Assembly: GCA_019096155.1 (NCBI GenBank)
Contig: JAHCVI010000001.1
Span: 9,300,001-9,364,000, forward strand
Length of the DNA: 64,000 nt
Direction: 5' to 3'
DNA from: Staphylotrichum longicolle
Taxonomy: Eukaryota > Ascomycota > Sordariomycetes > Sordariales > Chaetomiaceae
The number at the start of each line of letters is the position of its first letter. Position 1 is the stretch's first letter. The notes beneath the pieces were generated by a model. That model did no database searches. It was not told where the DNA came from and saw nothing but the letters and a program-made list of their open reading frames with translations. The position numbers and the translations under genes were made by a program. This document shows positions 22,079 through 32,750 of this stretch, in pieces.

Positions 22079-24205
22079 ATGCCTAAAGATACCGACATGG
22101 CGGGGGTTGAGCGCTCCCGCCCTCTTTATCAGATTGTCAACAATGACAAGAAACGAGTCGCCTACTTCTACGACTCCGACATTGGCAACTATGCCTACGT
22201 GACCGGCCACCCGATGAAGCCGCATCGCATCCGCCTCGCCCACAGCTTGGTGATGAACTACAACGTGTACAAGTTCCTCGAGATCTACGTAAGTCGGTCG
22301 CATTCCCTGCCCGTAATCAAGCGCCCTTGCTAACCCTGTTGCTTCCCTTCTCACAGCGCGCGAAGCCAGCCGTCACGTCCGAAATGACCCAGTTCCACAC
22401 CGACGAGTACATCGAATTCCTGCAGAAAGTCACGCCCGACAACATGGACTCCTTTATGAGAGAGCAGGGCAAGTACAACGTCGGCGATGACTGCCCAGTC
22501 TTCGATGGCCTCTTCGAGTTCTGCGGCATCAGCGCCGGCGGAAGCATGGAGGGTGCTGCCCGCCTCAACCGCGACAAGTGCGACATTGCTATCAACTGGG
22601 CAGGCGGACTACATCACGCCAAGAAGAGCGAGGCTAGTGGCTTTTGCTACGTCAATGGTATGTGTCTGGTCGCTTCCGACTTTTCGAGTTGTGATGGCTG
22701 ACATGTTCACTTCCTCGCTGTAGACATTGTTCTGGCAATTCTCGAGCTCCTGCGGTTCAAAAAGCGCGTGCTCTACATCGACATTGATGTCCACCATGGC
22801 GACGGCGTCGAGGAGGCGTTCTATACGACCGACCGGGTCATGACAGTTTCCTTCCACAAGTATGGCGAGTACTTTCCCGGCACCGGCGAACTCCGCGATA
22901 TCGGCATCGGCAACGGCAAGCACTACGCCGTCAACTTTCCGCTACGGGATGGCATTGACGACACCACCTACGAGACCATCTTTGAGCCCGTCATTCAGGC
23001 TGTCATGAAATACTACCAGCCCGAGGCAGTAGTCCTCCAGTGTGGCGGAGACAGCCTATCAGGCGACCGTCTGGGTTGCTTCAATCTTAGCATGCGGGGC
23101 CATGCCAATTGTGTCAATTTTGTTCGCAGCTTTGGTCTGCCTACTCTTGTTCTCGGCGGTGGTGGCTATACCATGCGCAACGTTGCCCGTACTTGGGCGT
23201 ACGAGACTGGCCGCCTGGTCGGCGTTGAGATGGACTCGGTGCTTCCCTACAACGAGTACTACGACGTGAGTGTTCTTGACGCATGTTGCATGATCTGCAT
23301 GTTCACATGAAGCTGATGCATTCCAGTATTACGGTCCTGACTACGAGCTTGATGTGCGTTCCTCCAACATGGAGAATGCCAACAGCTACGAATACCTCGA
23401 GAAGATCAAGATTGCTGTCATTGAGAACCTGAAGCGGACCGCCCATGCTCCTTCGGTTCAAATGCAGGATGTTCCTCGCCAGAGCCTCGGCATGTCCGAC
23501 GACCAGGAGGCCGAGCTTGACGATCAGGACGAAGATGAGAACAAGGACGTCCGCATGACACAGCGCCAGTGGGAGAAGCGCGTCGAGCGCCAGGATGAAT
23601 ATGAGGAGTCGGACGACGAGGACATGGCCGCTGCCAATGGCGTCTACAAGCCCGGTGGTGGTTCTCGCCAGGAAACCAGCTACCAGAAGGTGGCCAAGGA
23701 AGACGATACCATGGAGATTGACAGCGGTGTCGCTACTCCCGCCGAGCCTGCGACAGAGGCAGCTCCCGATAACGACGACACCATGATCGACGAGGCTTTG
23801 GCTGAGGTGCTCGCCGAGGTCGCACAAACCGAGGCCGAGAAACAGCCTTCGACCGAGCAGCCTTCAGAGGGCGATACGGCCAAGGTCGATGACGACGGCG
23901 ATGTAGACATGGCCGATACTGCGGCCGCCGAAGACAAAACCACAGAGGCAACCATCAAGAAGGAGGAGGTCGAGGATACCTCGGTCAATGAGGCCGCGCC
24001 CACCGAGACTGCCGCTCCCGACAATGCCAACGTCGCCGGCAATGACGGTGAAGCTTCGTCCCCCAAGCAGCCTGTTTCTGACTCAGCTGAGGCCGCCGCT
24101 GGTGATGCCAAGGCCGCCGATGAGACGCCTGCTGCAGCCGAGACATCTACCAAGGATGCTTCGGCCACCGACAAGAAGGTGGACGATGAGGAGACTACAG
24201 CTTAA
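22079..24205 (+). CDS. RPD3: class I histone deacetylase RPD3
   Basis: Four exons, 22079-22288, 22357-22657, 22724-23265 and 23327-24205, give 643 residues. Introns of 68, 66 and 61 nt have GTAAGT, GTATGT and GTGAGT donors. The deacetylase domain (about 15-390) shows VAYFYDSDIGNYAYVTGHPMKP, the catalytic His-His pair (GGLHHAKK, residues 156-157), the zinc site DIDVHHGDG (Asp192, His194) and GGDSLSGDRLG, and the active-site Tyr in GGGGYTMRNVARTW. It removes acetyl groups from histones in Sin3/Rpd3 co-repressor complexes. The C-terminal ~250 residues are an acidic, Glu/Asp/Ala-rich disordered tail with a KKEE-type cluster, longer than the yeast tail. The start at 22079 (MPKDTDMAG) is chosen because homologues begin shortly before RPLYQIVNNDKKRVAYF. 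The frame is open back to 21827, so an earlier start cannot be excluded. Confidence 0.95.
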
Positions 24206-25163
24206 GTCGGCTTTGACGGTCGAGCAACAGATTCGGCAGCTCAGGCCATTGCGGGAATCCGCTCGTTGTCTGTACAACTGATGGTTTATGCACAGTGTTT
24301 TGCGACGGCGTTCAGGAAGACAGGGGCAAGGAACAGGAAAGGCGGCTTTGACTTGACATTAGGGAATGGTGTTTTATGGTGTGGCCATCTTGGTCTGCGC
24401 GCGCGCTCGGTGGTGAGGAGCTGGTTCTGATGGTCACGAATCTCGTGCTTAGGGTAGTTCCTGGTTGATACCATCTGGTTCCGCACAAGGGACAATTGAC
24501 GCGATTAGCATATTGAAACACGGATCTGCTTCTACTTAAAAATGCTGCCGGGGCCGTTCCAGAGATGGCGTGCCCCTGTGAGTGAATGCTGGCTGATGCT
24601 CCCCATCCGCCGTCAGATTGACAGACCACGGCATCGACACAATGCCACCCCTACCTCTCCGATCCAATCTCTTGTCCGATTTCATAAGAACGAAAGAATG
24701 GTATTCTCCTGAACAGGCCTTGTAGGATGGAAGTTCGTCTCTTCTGCGAGTTTCCTCTCTCCCCTTTTGGTCCACGGAGTCAGTGCCCGACGGGCAGAGT
24801 CTATTACTACTAAGATGTTTATCTATCCCATACCGAGTCATTGTAAAACGCTGTCTAGCCTGAACGCCATCTATCCTCGATATCCGCTGATGCTCCTCTC
24901 CCAGTGTCCAGATCCTATTTTTTGAGGACAAAACAAACCCTTGGCCGCGCATAAACCGGCCATCAACCACCAACTCCAAAACGTGCTGTAAAAACAAAGG
25001 GAGAGCGCTCCAGAACAATCCATTCAAACGAGAAAAAAAAGAAAGAAAACAAAAGTAATGAGCAGTATCAGGCTGTTCCAGAAGCCGAGGAGTCGCCAAC
25101 CCCCCCCCCCCCCCTTCCACCAGCTTGGTAACTGGTAACCATTACAATCCTTCCCCCCCGCGC
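24206..25163. other. convergent 3' region with C15 homopolymer
   Basis: A tail-to-tail gap between RPD3 (plus) and the PRM10-like gene (minus), probably both 3' untranslated regions and terminators. It contains a run of 15 C at 25100-25114 and an A-rich stretch at about 25030-25055. No gene was recognised. Confidence 0.5.
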
Positions 25164-27923
25164 TCAAAAGCTGAACAGGCCGCTCCTCCTCTTTCCAAAG
25201 GGGTACACCAACAAGGCGCTCAGCGACAAGCCCACCGAGATATTGATGGCCACCTGGATGACGCTGAACAAGACATTAAAGGCCGGGTTGTTCAGATCGC
25301 CCGACGACGTCGTCGTCGTCGTCCCGTTGATGACGGTGCCGTTGGAGAGGATCGTCTCGTTGCGCACGATCTGGTCCGCGCTCGTCACGCCGCTCAGCAG
25401 CGAGCCGCTCGCGGCCAGGCCGGAGGGGACCTGGACGAAGATGGCGGGGAGCATGGCGGCGGCGGCGAGGCCGTAGCCGATCTTGCGGGCGCGCGGGGTG
25501 ATGCCGCCCGAGGCAGAGGAGGCGGGGCCCATCTCGGGGTCGCGCTCCTTGTGGCGCGAGAGCGTCTCGTCCGACTCGCCGTCCGGGGGGCAGTTGTAGT
25601 ACGGGGATCGGAGCGGGCGCTTGCCGGAGAGGCGGTTGAGGCGGGGCTCGAAGTGGCGCTCCCAGATGTCGAGGAAGCAGTTTTGGGCGTAGCGGCCTAG
25701 GCGGGAGTAGAGGTTTGCCAGGACGCCGATGGTCAAGGCGCCGAGGGAGCTCGAGACGATGCCGTTGCCTTTGAAGAAGCGGGAGGAGAAGTTGTTGACA
25801 CAGAAGCCGGCCAGGGAGATAAAGACTTGCACTGGAAAGAGCGTCAGTGGCGTTTGACCTGAGAGACGTGGACGAAAGAAGTGCATACCTGGTGTTTGCT
25901 TCCACTTGGCCTGGTTGACGGCGCAGAGACACAACGTAAAGGCCAAGACAAAAAGCACGTAGTAGTTCTCAGGCGGCCGCTTCGTGTACCAGCTGTCACC
26001 GACTGAGCAATGCACCTTGCTGACGGCGTTGTCGTCCATGTATCCATAGATGACGGAACCGATGGTGAAGCCGTAGCCCAGAAAGAGCGTGTAGATGAGG
26101 GCGTAAACCATGCGCACCGAACCCGATATCATCTGATGGCTCTGGAGTTCCAGGCTCGCGCAGAGAACGATGTACCCGGGCAGGATCAAGGCAATGGACG
26201 CCTGGGCAAGCGAAGAAAAACAAAACAACTGGCCATCCCGTATCGAGCCAAACAGCCGAGCCAAAAACGACGTCGCGACCGCGGCGGTGATCTCGAAGAC
26301 GTTGGCGTAGAGCTCGTTCGATGGCGAGATGTACAGTTGCAGGAACCCCACCAGGCAGCCGAGGATGAAGCAGATAGGCATGTCGATGTAACGGCCCTCG
26401 AAGCCAAACGGAGCAACCATTGCCGAGGCGACCCCGTACAAAAGGATGCGCAACCAAACGGGGTACTTGTCCTTCCTCGCCGTAATCTCGTTGAGGCGTG
26501 CGGTTGCCTCGTCGACGCCCATGCGATCGTGCACCACCTCCTTGTAGATCTCGTGGACATCACGCAGACGGCCGAAATCCAGGCCCTGGCCGGCGCGCAC
26601 AATCTTGACTTCGGTCGTGTGGGTGTTGCTGTCGTCGAACGAGATGATCATGGTGTCTGGGAGGTACATGAACTGCCCCTCGATGCCGAGGACGCGGGCC
26701 GACATTCTCATGTATGCCTCGAGCCGGTGTGTTGGCGCGCCGTACGTCATCAAAGCCCTGCATAACTTGAGGAGGTAGGTGTGGCGGTTGATAATCTCGG
26801 CGATGTGAATCTTGATGCGAAACTCTTCGGCCTTCTTCCGAGACCTGGCCGATTTCTTAGACTTTGCCGCTTCTTGTTTGACCTTTTCTGAGACTGCCTC
26901 GGAAATGTCCTTGCTGGAGCCCGGAGCGGCGAACATGAACGACGACTCCATGAGGCCCGCGAGCGTGCTGGAAGACTGGGGTCTCCGCGATCGGCGGCGA
27001 AAGTCTGGCCTCGGCGTACTGGACCTCGACTGTGGAGGGGTGCTCGACGGGGTACTGGGCGCGCTGGATTCGGCGTACGGCGACCCGTTCTTGTCTTCGG
27101 CGCTGTACAGCTTGAGCAATGTGCCCAGGATTCCTCCCTTGTACCTGTCAGGCCGTGGTACATATTCCAAATCATGGTCAACAGGAGTGGTCGCACCGGA
27201 CCGCGGAGGCACGGAAGACTGCATCAAAGGGCTCCTATGGCGGGTGTGTCTCCTGACCAGATGGTCTGCCTCCAATTGTCCCGGCTTGCGCTGTCTGAGG
27301 TTGTCAGAATCTCCCGGCGGCGCAAAGTCCTGCGACGAAGTGGCTGTTGGGCCAAGCAGCCTGGCATCGTCCACGGTCCCTATTTCGGAGTCGAACGATG
27401 GCCTTCTCGACACGGGGACCGAGGACGTCCCCACGGAGTAAGCGAGCCTGTCAGCCCGGTCCTTGGCCTCCAATTCGGACCTGTGAGGCATGGTAGGCAT
27501 GTCGGCTGAGACCGGGGCAGCGGTTGGCTTCCGAAGCACCGGGCGAGGGCGGCTCGGGCCCGCCGGGTTGGCGGTGTTCTCGCGTTCAAAGTACTCTGCC
27601 ACTGCGGCAAAGAGCTCTGCATCATCAACCGAGGGCCGTCGGTGGCCGTCATGGTGGACTGGTGTGGAGGCATTGCTGTTTGGCGAAGGCGTCAAGGAGA
27701 AGTAGTCTTGGGTAGGAGTGCGTAGTTCGTTCGGCGTGAGAGGAAGCGGGCTACCGAGAGTGCTCTCTTGGGCCTGATTGTCGCTCGCGAATCCTACTCT
27801 TTTTTTCTCCTTGCCCTTGGGCGGTTGGAGGCCGTCCGAGCTCTCATGGGGCGAGTCCTCTTGCTGCTCGGGGCCAGTAATGCCCGGCGTAATTGGGTCT
27901 TCCGGAGCTCGCGGCGACGCCAT
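25164..27923 (-). CDS. PRM10-like membrane protein (ThrE/DUF1212 family)
   Basis: Two exons on the minus strand, 27923-25889 and 25831-25164, give 900 residues. The 57-nt intron (GTATGC donor, TTCCAG acceptor) is a multiple of three without a stop, so the unspliced frame is also open. Splicing gives KWKQTPVQVFISLAGF. Residues 1 to ~370 are a disordered, Ser/Pro-rich cytosolic region. A soluble domain follows (HIAEIINRHTYLLKLCRALM...GAPTHRLEAYM...FMYLPDTMIISFDD), then about ten membrane helices. This layout is that of pheromone-regulated membrane protein 10 and bacterial threonine/serine exporters (ThrE). The substrate in fungi is not established. The polybasic end GKRRSGLFSF is cytosolic. Confidence 0.88.
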   Translation of the reverse strand: MASPRAPEDPITPGITGPEQQEDSPHESSDGLQPPKGKEKKRVGFASDNQAQESTLGSPLPLTPNELRTPTQDYFSLTPSPNSNASTPVHHDGHRRPSVDDAELFAAVAEYFERENTANPAGPSRPRPVLRKPTAAPVSADMPTMPHRSELEAKDRADRLAYSVGTSSVPVSRRPSFDSEIGTVDDARLLGPTATSSQDFAPPGDSDNLRQRKPGQLEADHLVRRHTRHRSPLMQSSVPPRSGATTPVDHDLEYVPRPDRYKGGILGTLLKLYSAEDKNGSPYAESSAPSTPSSTPPQSRSSTPRPDFRRRSRRPQSSSTLAGLMESSFMFAAPGSSKDISEAVSEKVKQEAAKSKKSARSRKKAEEFRIKIHIAEIINRHTYLLKLCRALMTYGAPTHRLEAYMRMSARVLGIEGQFMYLPDTMIISFDDSNTHTTEVKIVRAGQGLDFGRLRDVHEIYKEVVHDRMGVDEATARLNEITARKDKYPVWLRILLYGVASAMVAPFGFEGRYIDMPICFILGCLVGFLQLYISPSNELYANVFEITAAVATSFLARLFGSIRDGQLFCFSSLAQASIALILPGYIVLCASLELQSHQMISGSVRMVYALIYTLFLGYGFTIGSVIYGYMDDNAVSKVHCSVGDSWYTKRPPENYYVLFVLAFTLCLCAVNQAKWKQTPGMHFFRPRLSGQTPLTLFPVQVFISLAGFCVNNFSSRFFKGNGIVSSSLGALTIGVLANLYSRLGRYAQNCFLDIWERHFEPRLNRLSGKRPLRSPYYNCPPDGESDETLSRHKERDPEMGPASSASGGITPRARKIGYGLAAAAMLPAIFVQVPSGLAASGSLLSGVTSADQIVRNETILSNGTVINGTTTTTSSGDLNNPAFNVLFSVIQVAINISVGLSLSALLVYPFGKRRSGLFSF

Positions 27924-29334
27924 CGCTGCGGCAAGACCTTTGCAGGCGCGGTGAGCTCCTCTATCGCGTCCGTGGGTCGGATCGTCCCGAAAATGGGTTT
28001 ATGGGGACCTCAACCTGGGGGAGCGAGATACTTTCTCCGGTTTTCGATCTCCTCCAGAAATTTGGATAGACAGAAGGTGGGTGGGGTGGAGCTGGTGGGT
28101 GAGGGTCAAAGAAGCTCTGTCGACAGGCAAGAAGTCGCAGCTTCAGTCACACAAACACGACACGAGGGAGGTGAAGGAGGGGCGGGAGGGGTCGCAGATC
28201 AAGGAGCGGTCGGGACGCGCGGAGGGTGCAGGACCCCTTTGTTGCGTGACCATCTCAAGATCTCGGGATGAAAAAGTAGCATCTGGACATCTGGACATCT
28301 GGGCATCTGGGAAAGCCTGCCATCCGCCGCGAGAGGTGGAACCTTGTTGCAACCCATGGCGTCCCGGGATGAGGTGTTTTCGCCATCTTCGCGTGGGATC
28401 CTTTGTGCCCGCAGTCCCTGCAGAGGTCGGGTCCAGGCCGTCCAACCCGATTGTTCTGAGTCGGCCCTCCAGCCCACGTTCGGGAGCCAAGGGCTGCGTG
28501 CGGGTTCGTATCTGTGTGCGTGCATTGTCTTCCGCCACTTCAGTGGGCCATCGAGTTTCGAGTTTTGGAGGGTTTTGGCCGCGCCATTGTTATCTGCGGG
28601 CCTCCAACGTCATCCAGCAGCCCAGCCAAGAGCTTGCTTCCGATTTAGCCGCCAACAGGCGAAAAGGCGCGCGGGAATCGAACTCGATTGCATCAGCTGT
28701 TGGAGACTCTGCACTGCCCAACTGGAATGCGACTTTATGCGACTGGGGCGCTGCACGTCTCTTGATAGCAGTGTCGGTGACCCAACTTTGCTGTTCTGTG
28801 ACCCAATTTCTGTGACCCAATTGCCTGGGCTCTCGATAGATCAAGCCGGCAAAATAGGAGCTGGTGATTCAGGTCCCCAGCGATTGCCGAAGAGCAGTCC
28901 TGCAGACAATGCACGTGTTAGCGAATGCCAGATGATTCGACGTTGAACAGCAGAGAGTGACGTTGAAATGCCAGAATCGGGTTGCTTGTCGTTCGATGCG
29001 GCTCTCCTGCCAGGGCTGAAGAACCGCCACCGCCAGGCACAGCACTTCCATTGGGGTCTTGGCAAGCATTTTTCAAGGCACAGAAGGGGGGGATTGGGCT
29101 GCGTTCAGGGGACGTTGGCCACCTTTGCACCCGAATTCCGGTTGCCGCCGCCCTGGTGCAGGACCCCCAAAAACAGTGCCCCAGGCAGCGGGACCCAGGC
29201 GTGCCAGGTATGGAAGTACTTTGGTCACCAGCAATCAATCACCCTCCCGATTCGCGTTCTTGCCAGAAAAAGCTTCAAGTTTATGAATTTGGCATCTGGC
29301 CCTACGAAATGTCTCAAATGCTCCCCGAGAAATC
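27924..29334. promoter_or_regulatory. intergenic, promoter of PRM10-like gene and 3' flank of eqolisin gene
   Basis: 1.4 kb without a recognised gene. It holds an 8-bp tandem repeat, four copies of CATCTGG(A/G), at 28280-28311. Several short near-identical words (for example GTGACCCAA three times between about 28775 and 28820) suggest local duplication. Confidence 0.45.
28280..28311. repeat. 8-bp tandem repeat, four copies
   Basis: Four consecutive copies of CATCTGGA/CATCTGGG in the region upstream of the PRM10-like gene. Confidence 0.85.
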
Positions 29335-30333
29335 TCAACCCTGCGACACGATGACAAAATTCGAGTTGTCGTACGGCTCTGCCGAGCAAAGCACGGTTCC
29401 GTCATCGCCTTGGATGTGCACCATGGCGGCCTTGTCCAGGCCGATGCTCTTGCCGCGCACCGTCGTCGCCCCCGAGTCAACAAACCACACGTCCGAGAAC
29501 TGCGCGAAGGGCACCTGCTTGCCCGAGTCGTAGAAGTCCTCCACAATCCACTCCGCATCCACGCGGCACAGCTTCGGCCCGTTGGAGATGTCAATCGTGA
29601 TGGAGTACCCACGCTGCGCGTTGGTGATGACGCTGCGCAGCCACTGTCAGTCCATCGCCACCGCAACCACAGCTGCAACCGCCACTCCACGTTCAGAATC
29701 CAGCACTTACACTATTCCGCTCGACGCACTCGTCGCCGTGATGTTCACCGACATCCAGTCCCCGGGCTTGACCTTGAGGCCGTCGATGGTGAAGGCAGCC
29801 TCTGGGTACCATTCCCACCATGCCGACGCGCTCTGCCCCCCGTTGGAGTTCACCTGTCCCCAGCATTCTCATGTCAGCCTCACCAAGCTCTCGGGATCTG
29901 GACATGTCAGCGCTTGTGTCCTTACCACCGTCGTCACCCCTGCCTGCAACAACGTCGAGTTGCACTCGGCTCCGTCAATCCCCACCCACGCAGCAGCGAA
30001 CTGCGGCGCCGGCTTCCCCGCCCGCAGCTTCAGATCCGGCACGGTGAAATACCCAAACACGCTGGCGATGCCGTCCGACCGGCTCGCGTGCTGCGAGGCA
30101 CCGCACCAGTTGGAGCTGTAGCTGATGAGATCCCGCTCCTCCTTGTTGTGCCCGTGGTGAGGCCGGGAGGAGTCATGCTTGCGGTGCCTCAGCGGCGGGA
30201 TCGGGACGAAGTTCAGGCTTGACGCATCCACATCCTGGCCTTCCTTCTGGACGCTCGCCACAAAGCTCAGTTGAGCCGTGGCTGTCGATGCCACCAGCGA
30301 GGTGAAGAATATTGAGCGGACCAAGGACCACAT
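29335..30333 (-). CDS. secreted glutamic peptidase, eqolisin family (G1)
   Basis: Three exons on the minus strand, 30333-29926, 29853-29711 and 29632-29335, give 282 residues. Introns are 72 nt (GTAAGG donor) and 78 nt (GTAAGT donor), and joins read GVTTVVNSNGGQSAS and SSGIVVITNAQRGYS. Residues 1-20 are a signal peptide, then a propeptide rich in His and basic residues (~40-68) typical of acid-activated zymogens. The mature domain has SSNWCGAS, FTVPDLK, a candidate catalytic Gln in PQFAAAWVGIDG, the catalytic Glu in WWEWYP, and VEDFYDSGKQVPFAQFSDVWF. Eqolisins are extracellular acid proteases with a Gln/Glu dyad. Family members usually have Ala where this one has Cys in NWCGA. Confidence 0.9.
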
Positions 30334-32750
30334 GTCGTCGGGAAATTTTATCGAGCGCTCAGTGCAGTCGAAATGCTGATCAGCGCTGAGGAGACACGTG
30401 CCACCTCGTCATGGGAATGGCTCTTAAATCCGGGGATTGATCGACGACAGCAGGAAGGGAGCGAGAGAGCCTGAGAGGTGAGTTCCGTCAATTCGGCACC
30501 GAGGATCGTGCCCTTGATGTGGGCGTGGGGACCCATGTTTGGTGGCCACCACGCATTAAAACCTTCCTAAACCATCGTGGGCCTGGTGAGCTGAGGCGAC
30601 CCTTCCAGCACCCCAACCCATGGTTCCATGCCCCAATTCAGCGGTCAATCATTGGGCTCCGACGTTTGCGACGGTAGTGGTCCCGTCAGTGCGTCCAACA
30701 ATCCAGGTTTTCCCCCTTCAATAGTCCAGGATTTTCGCAGGCTAGCGCACCCAGCGTCGCATTTCTACCACCTCGCGACCCCTTCCGGAGCCAAGAGCGT
30801 TCTGGTCGGGACTGGGCTGTGTCTTAAAATAACGTGTGCAATTACGGCGAGGGCGGGCCGCTCGCGGTCTCGGCGCCCCCGTTCTGTCTTGGGTGCTGTT
30901 ATAACGCCCCTGATATACCCTTACTTTCGGGAGACCGTCCAACCACACGCCGCAGGAGGCTACTAACAGTGCAAAGGCCCTTGCAGCCACGCTCTCTGCA
31001 ATTCCAACATGACAGATTATCATTCCAAACTTTGCGGCTCTGCTGCTGCTAATCTATCTTTTGATCTCCGAGTAAACGTCGGGCTGTCGTCCAACCCCTG
31101 AGCAATGCCAAGAAACGGCTGTTCGTTTCGACCCGAGGCAGAACCCGAGAGACTTACAGAGAGTACCAGCCTTCTCCAGGAACACAGAACTGTCCGTGTC
31201 AAAGTCCTGGAACCATTGGAGACTGGCTGACAAACCATCGGCTAAGACCAAGATAACCTGCGTACCAAACAGACAGCGTTGTGTCGCACTGACACTGGGA
31301 ACATTCGGACAATCCTGTCCGTCTCCCTCGCCTTGTTCACCCCCCACACCCAACCTCGGTCGTCTTCGGCACTATTTGGTGTTTCCAGAGCAGTTTCCCG
31401 AGCCAACGGTGCTCAAGAACGGGAGAGGCGAACAGCTGATTCTTAGCGTCAGTGCTGAATGTGGGAAAGGAGACCGGGGATGCATGCCACCGGGGTCCGG
31501 TTGGCAGTTCCGGTCCGTGATCCCAGAGCCCAGGTTCGGGGTCCGACGGACCACAGCAACGTGTTGGTAAAATCTTTCTCACAGATGCCTCACTAACCTC
31601 TGACGCTGGACCTGGTCGATGTGCTCGCCACCCAACTGCCGCGTTGGGCAATTTGACTTTAGGGGTCTAGAGGCCAGTGTTTGATTTCAAGTTCCGCCCT
31701 TTGATAGAAAGACCAACCACTCGCAGACTTGCTGAAACCGGAAAGGGAAGAAGAGCGGAAGAAGACCCAGTACGGCAAGCAAACACACACACACACAGAC
31801 ACACCCCTGAAGCTGGGCGACATGTAGTGTGACAGTCCAACCGTACGCCTTGCTGTGGCATCCGTTGGGACCGTTGCGTGCCATGTGCCCAAATTAGCGA
31901 GAGGCAAGCGACCATAAAGTATCACCCGTCCCCTGGAGTTGGACAAGTGGCCCGGATTCTTGCCTTGGTCATCCAGTTTTCAAAGGAGACACACTTGCAA
32001 AGTTTGATCACTCCATTCCTCCTGTTGTCTCACTTTGACACGTGGCCGGCGACCCCCTTTTCGTCACCCCAAGGCCCTTGCTGAACTGAAATCAATGAGG
32101 GATCCAGCCTGAGGAATGCCAGAACAATTGGCACCTTTCCCAACAAGTTGAAATTGTGGGATTGAGTGCGTAATGCCTCACACGGTAGGACTTCCTGGCG
32201 CAAGCTCTCAGTGCTTTGCATATTGCAGCCTCCGCATGGCCGCAATTTCGACTCGATTGGGGGCATTTCCTGTAAACTCCGCGTCTCCCCGAGCCTGACG
32301 TGACAGGAAACATATGCCGGAGATGTGGCGCTGGGAGCGTTCGTCACCCCACGTGAGCTTGACTGTCAGCCTGGAAGGCAGCAGAGAATCGGGACCGTCT
32401 TGGCGGCCATGCCGGAGGGGGGTGGTGTCTGCACGTCAGTTCCAATCACGGCTCACCGGGCTCAGAGGGGCTACCCGCAATGACTCATTGGCTCACACCA
32501 CTCAGGGGCTTTCTTCCCTTTGCTCAATCCTCACCCGGGCTGACGAGTGGAAACACAGATCTTCACGAAATCTGCTCGGACGATGGGCGAGTTGTAAACA
32601 GAAAACTTGAAAGCATTATCGTTGAGTAAGGTATCCCATGGTATCTACCGTACGCCAGCGCCCGAACCCCCAGAACCCAATGTGGCTAACCTGCCACAAC
32701 CATGCCATCATCAAATCATAATAAACGTGAACAACGTAGAGTGAAGCCCA
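30334..32750. other. intergenic, 2.4 kb
   Basis: No gene was recognised. A TATA-like element (GATAAAATTT in minus orientation) lies within 20 bp of the eqolisin ATG and TTTAAG about 90 bp upstream. A (CA)n microsatellite lies at about 31785-31804. Open frames here (for example 31196-31570 and 31659-31946) have no family similarity. Confidence 0.45.
31785..31804. repeat. (CA)n microsatellite
   Basis: A run of alternating A and C interrupted by one G, in an otherwise gene-free stretch. Confidence 0.75.

Noticed and set aside
28668..28700. Reverse-strand B-box-like GAGTTCGATTCCC
   Set aside because: The flanking sequence does not pair into T, D or acceptor stems, so it is probably chance.
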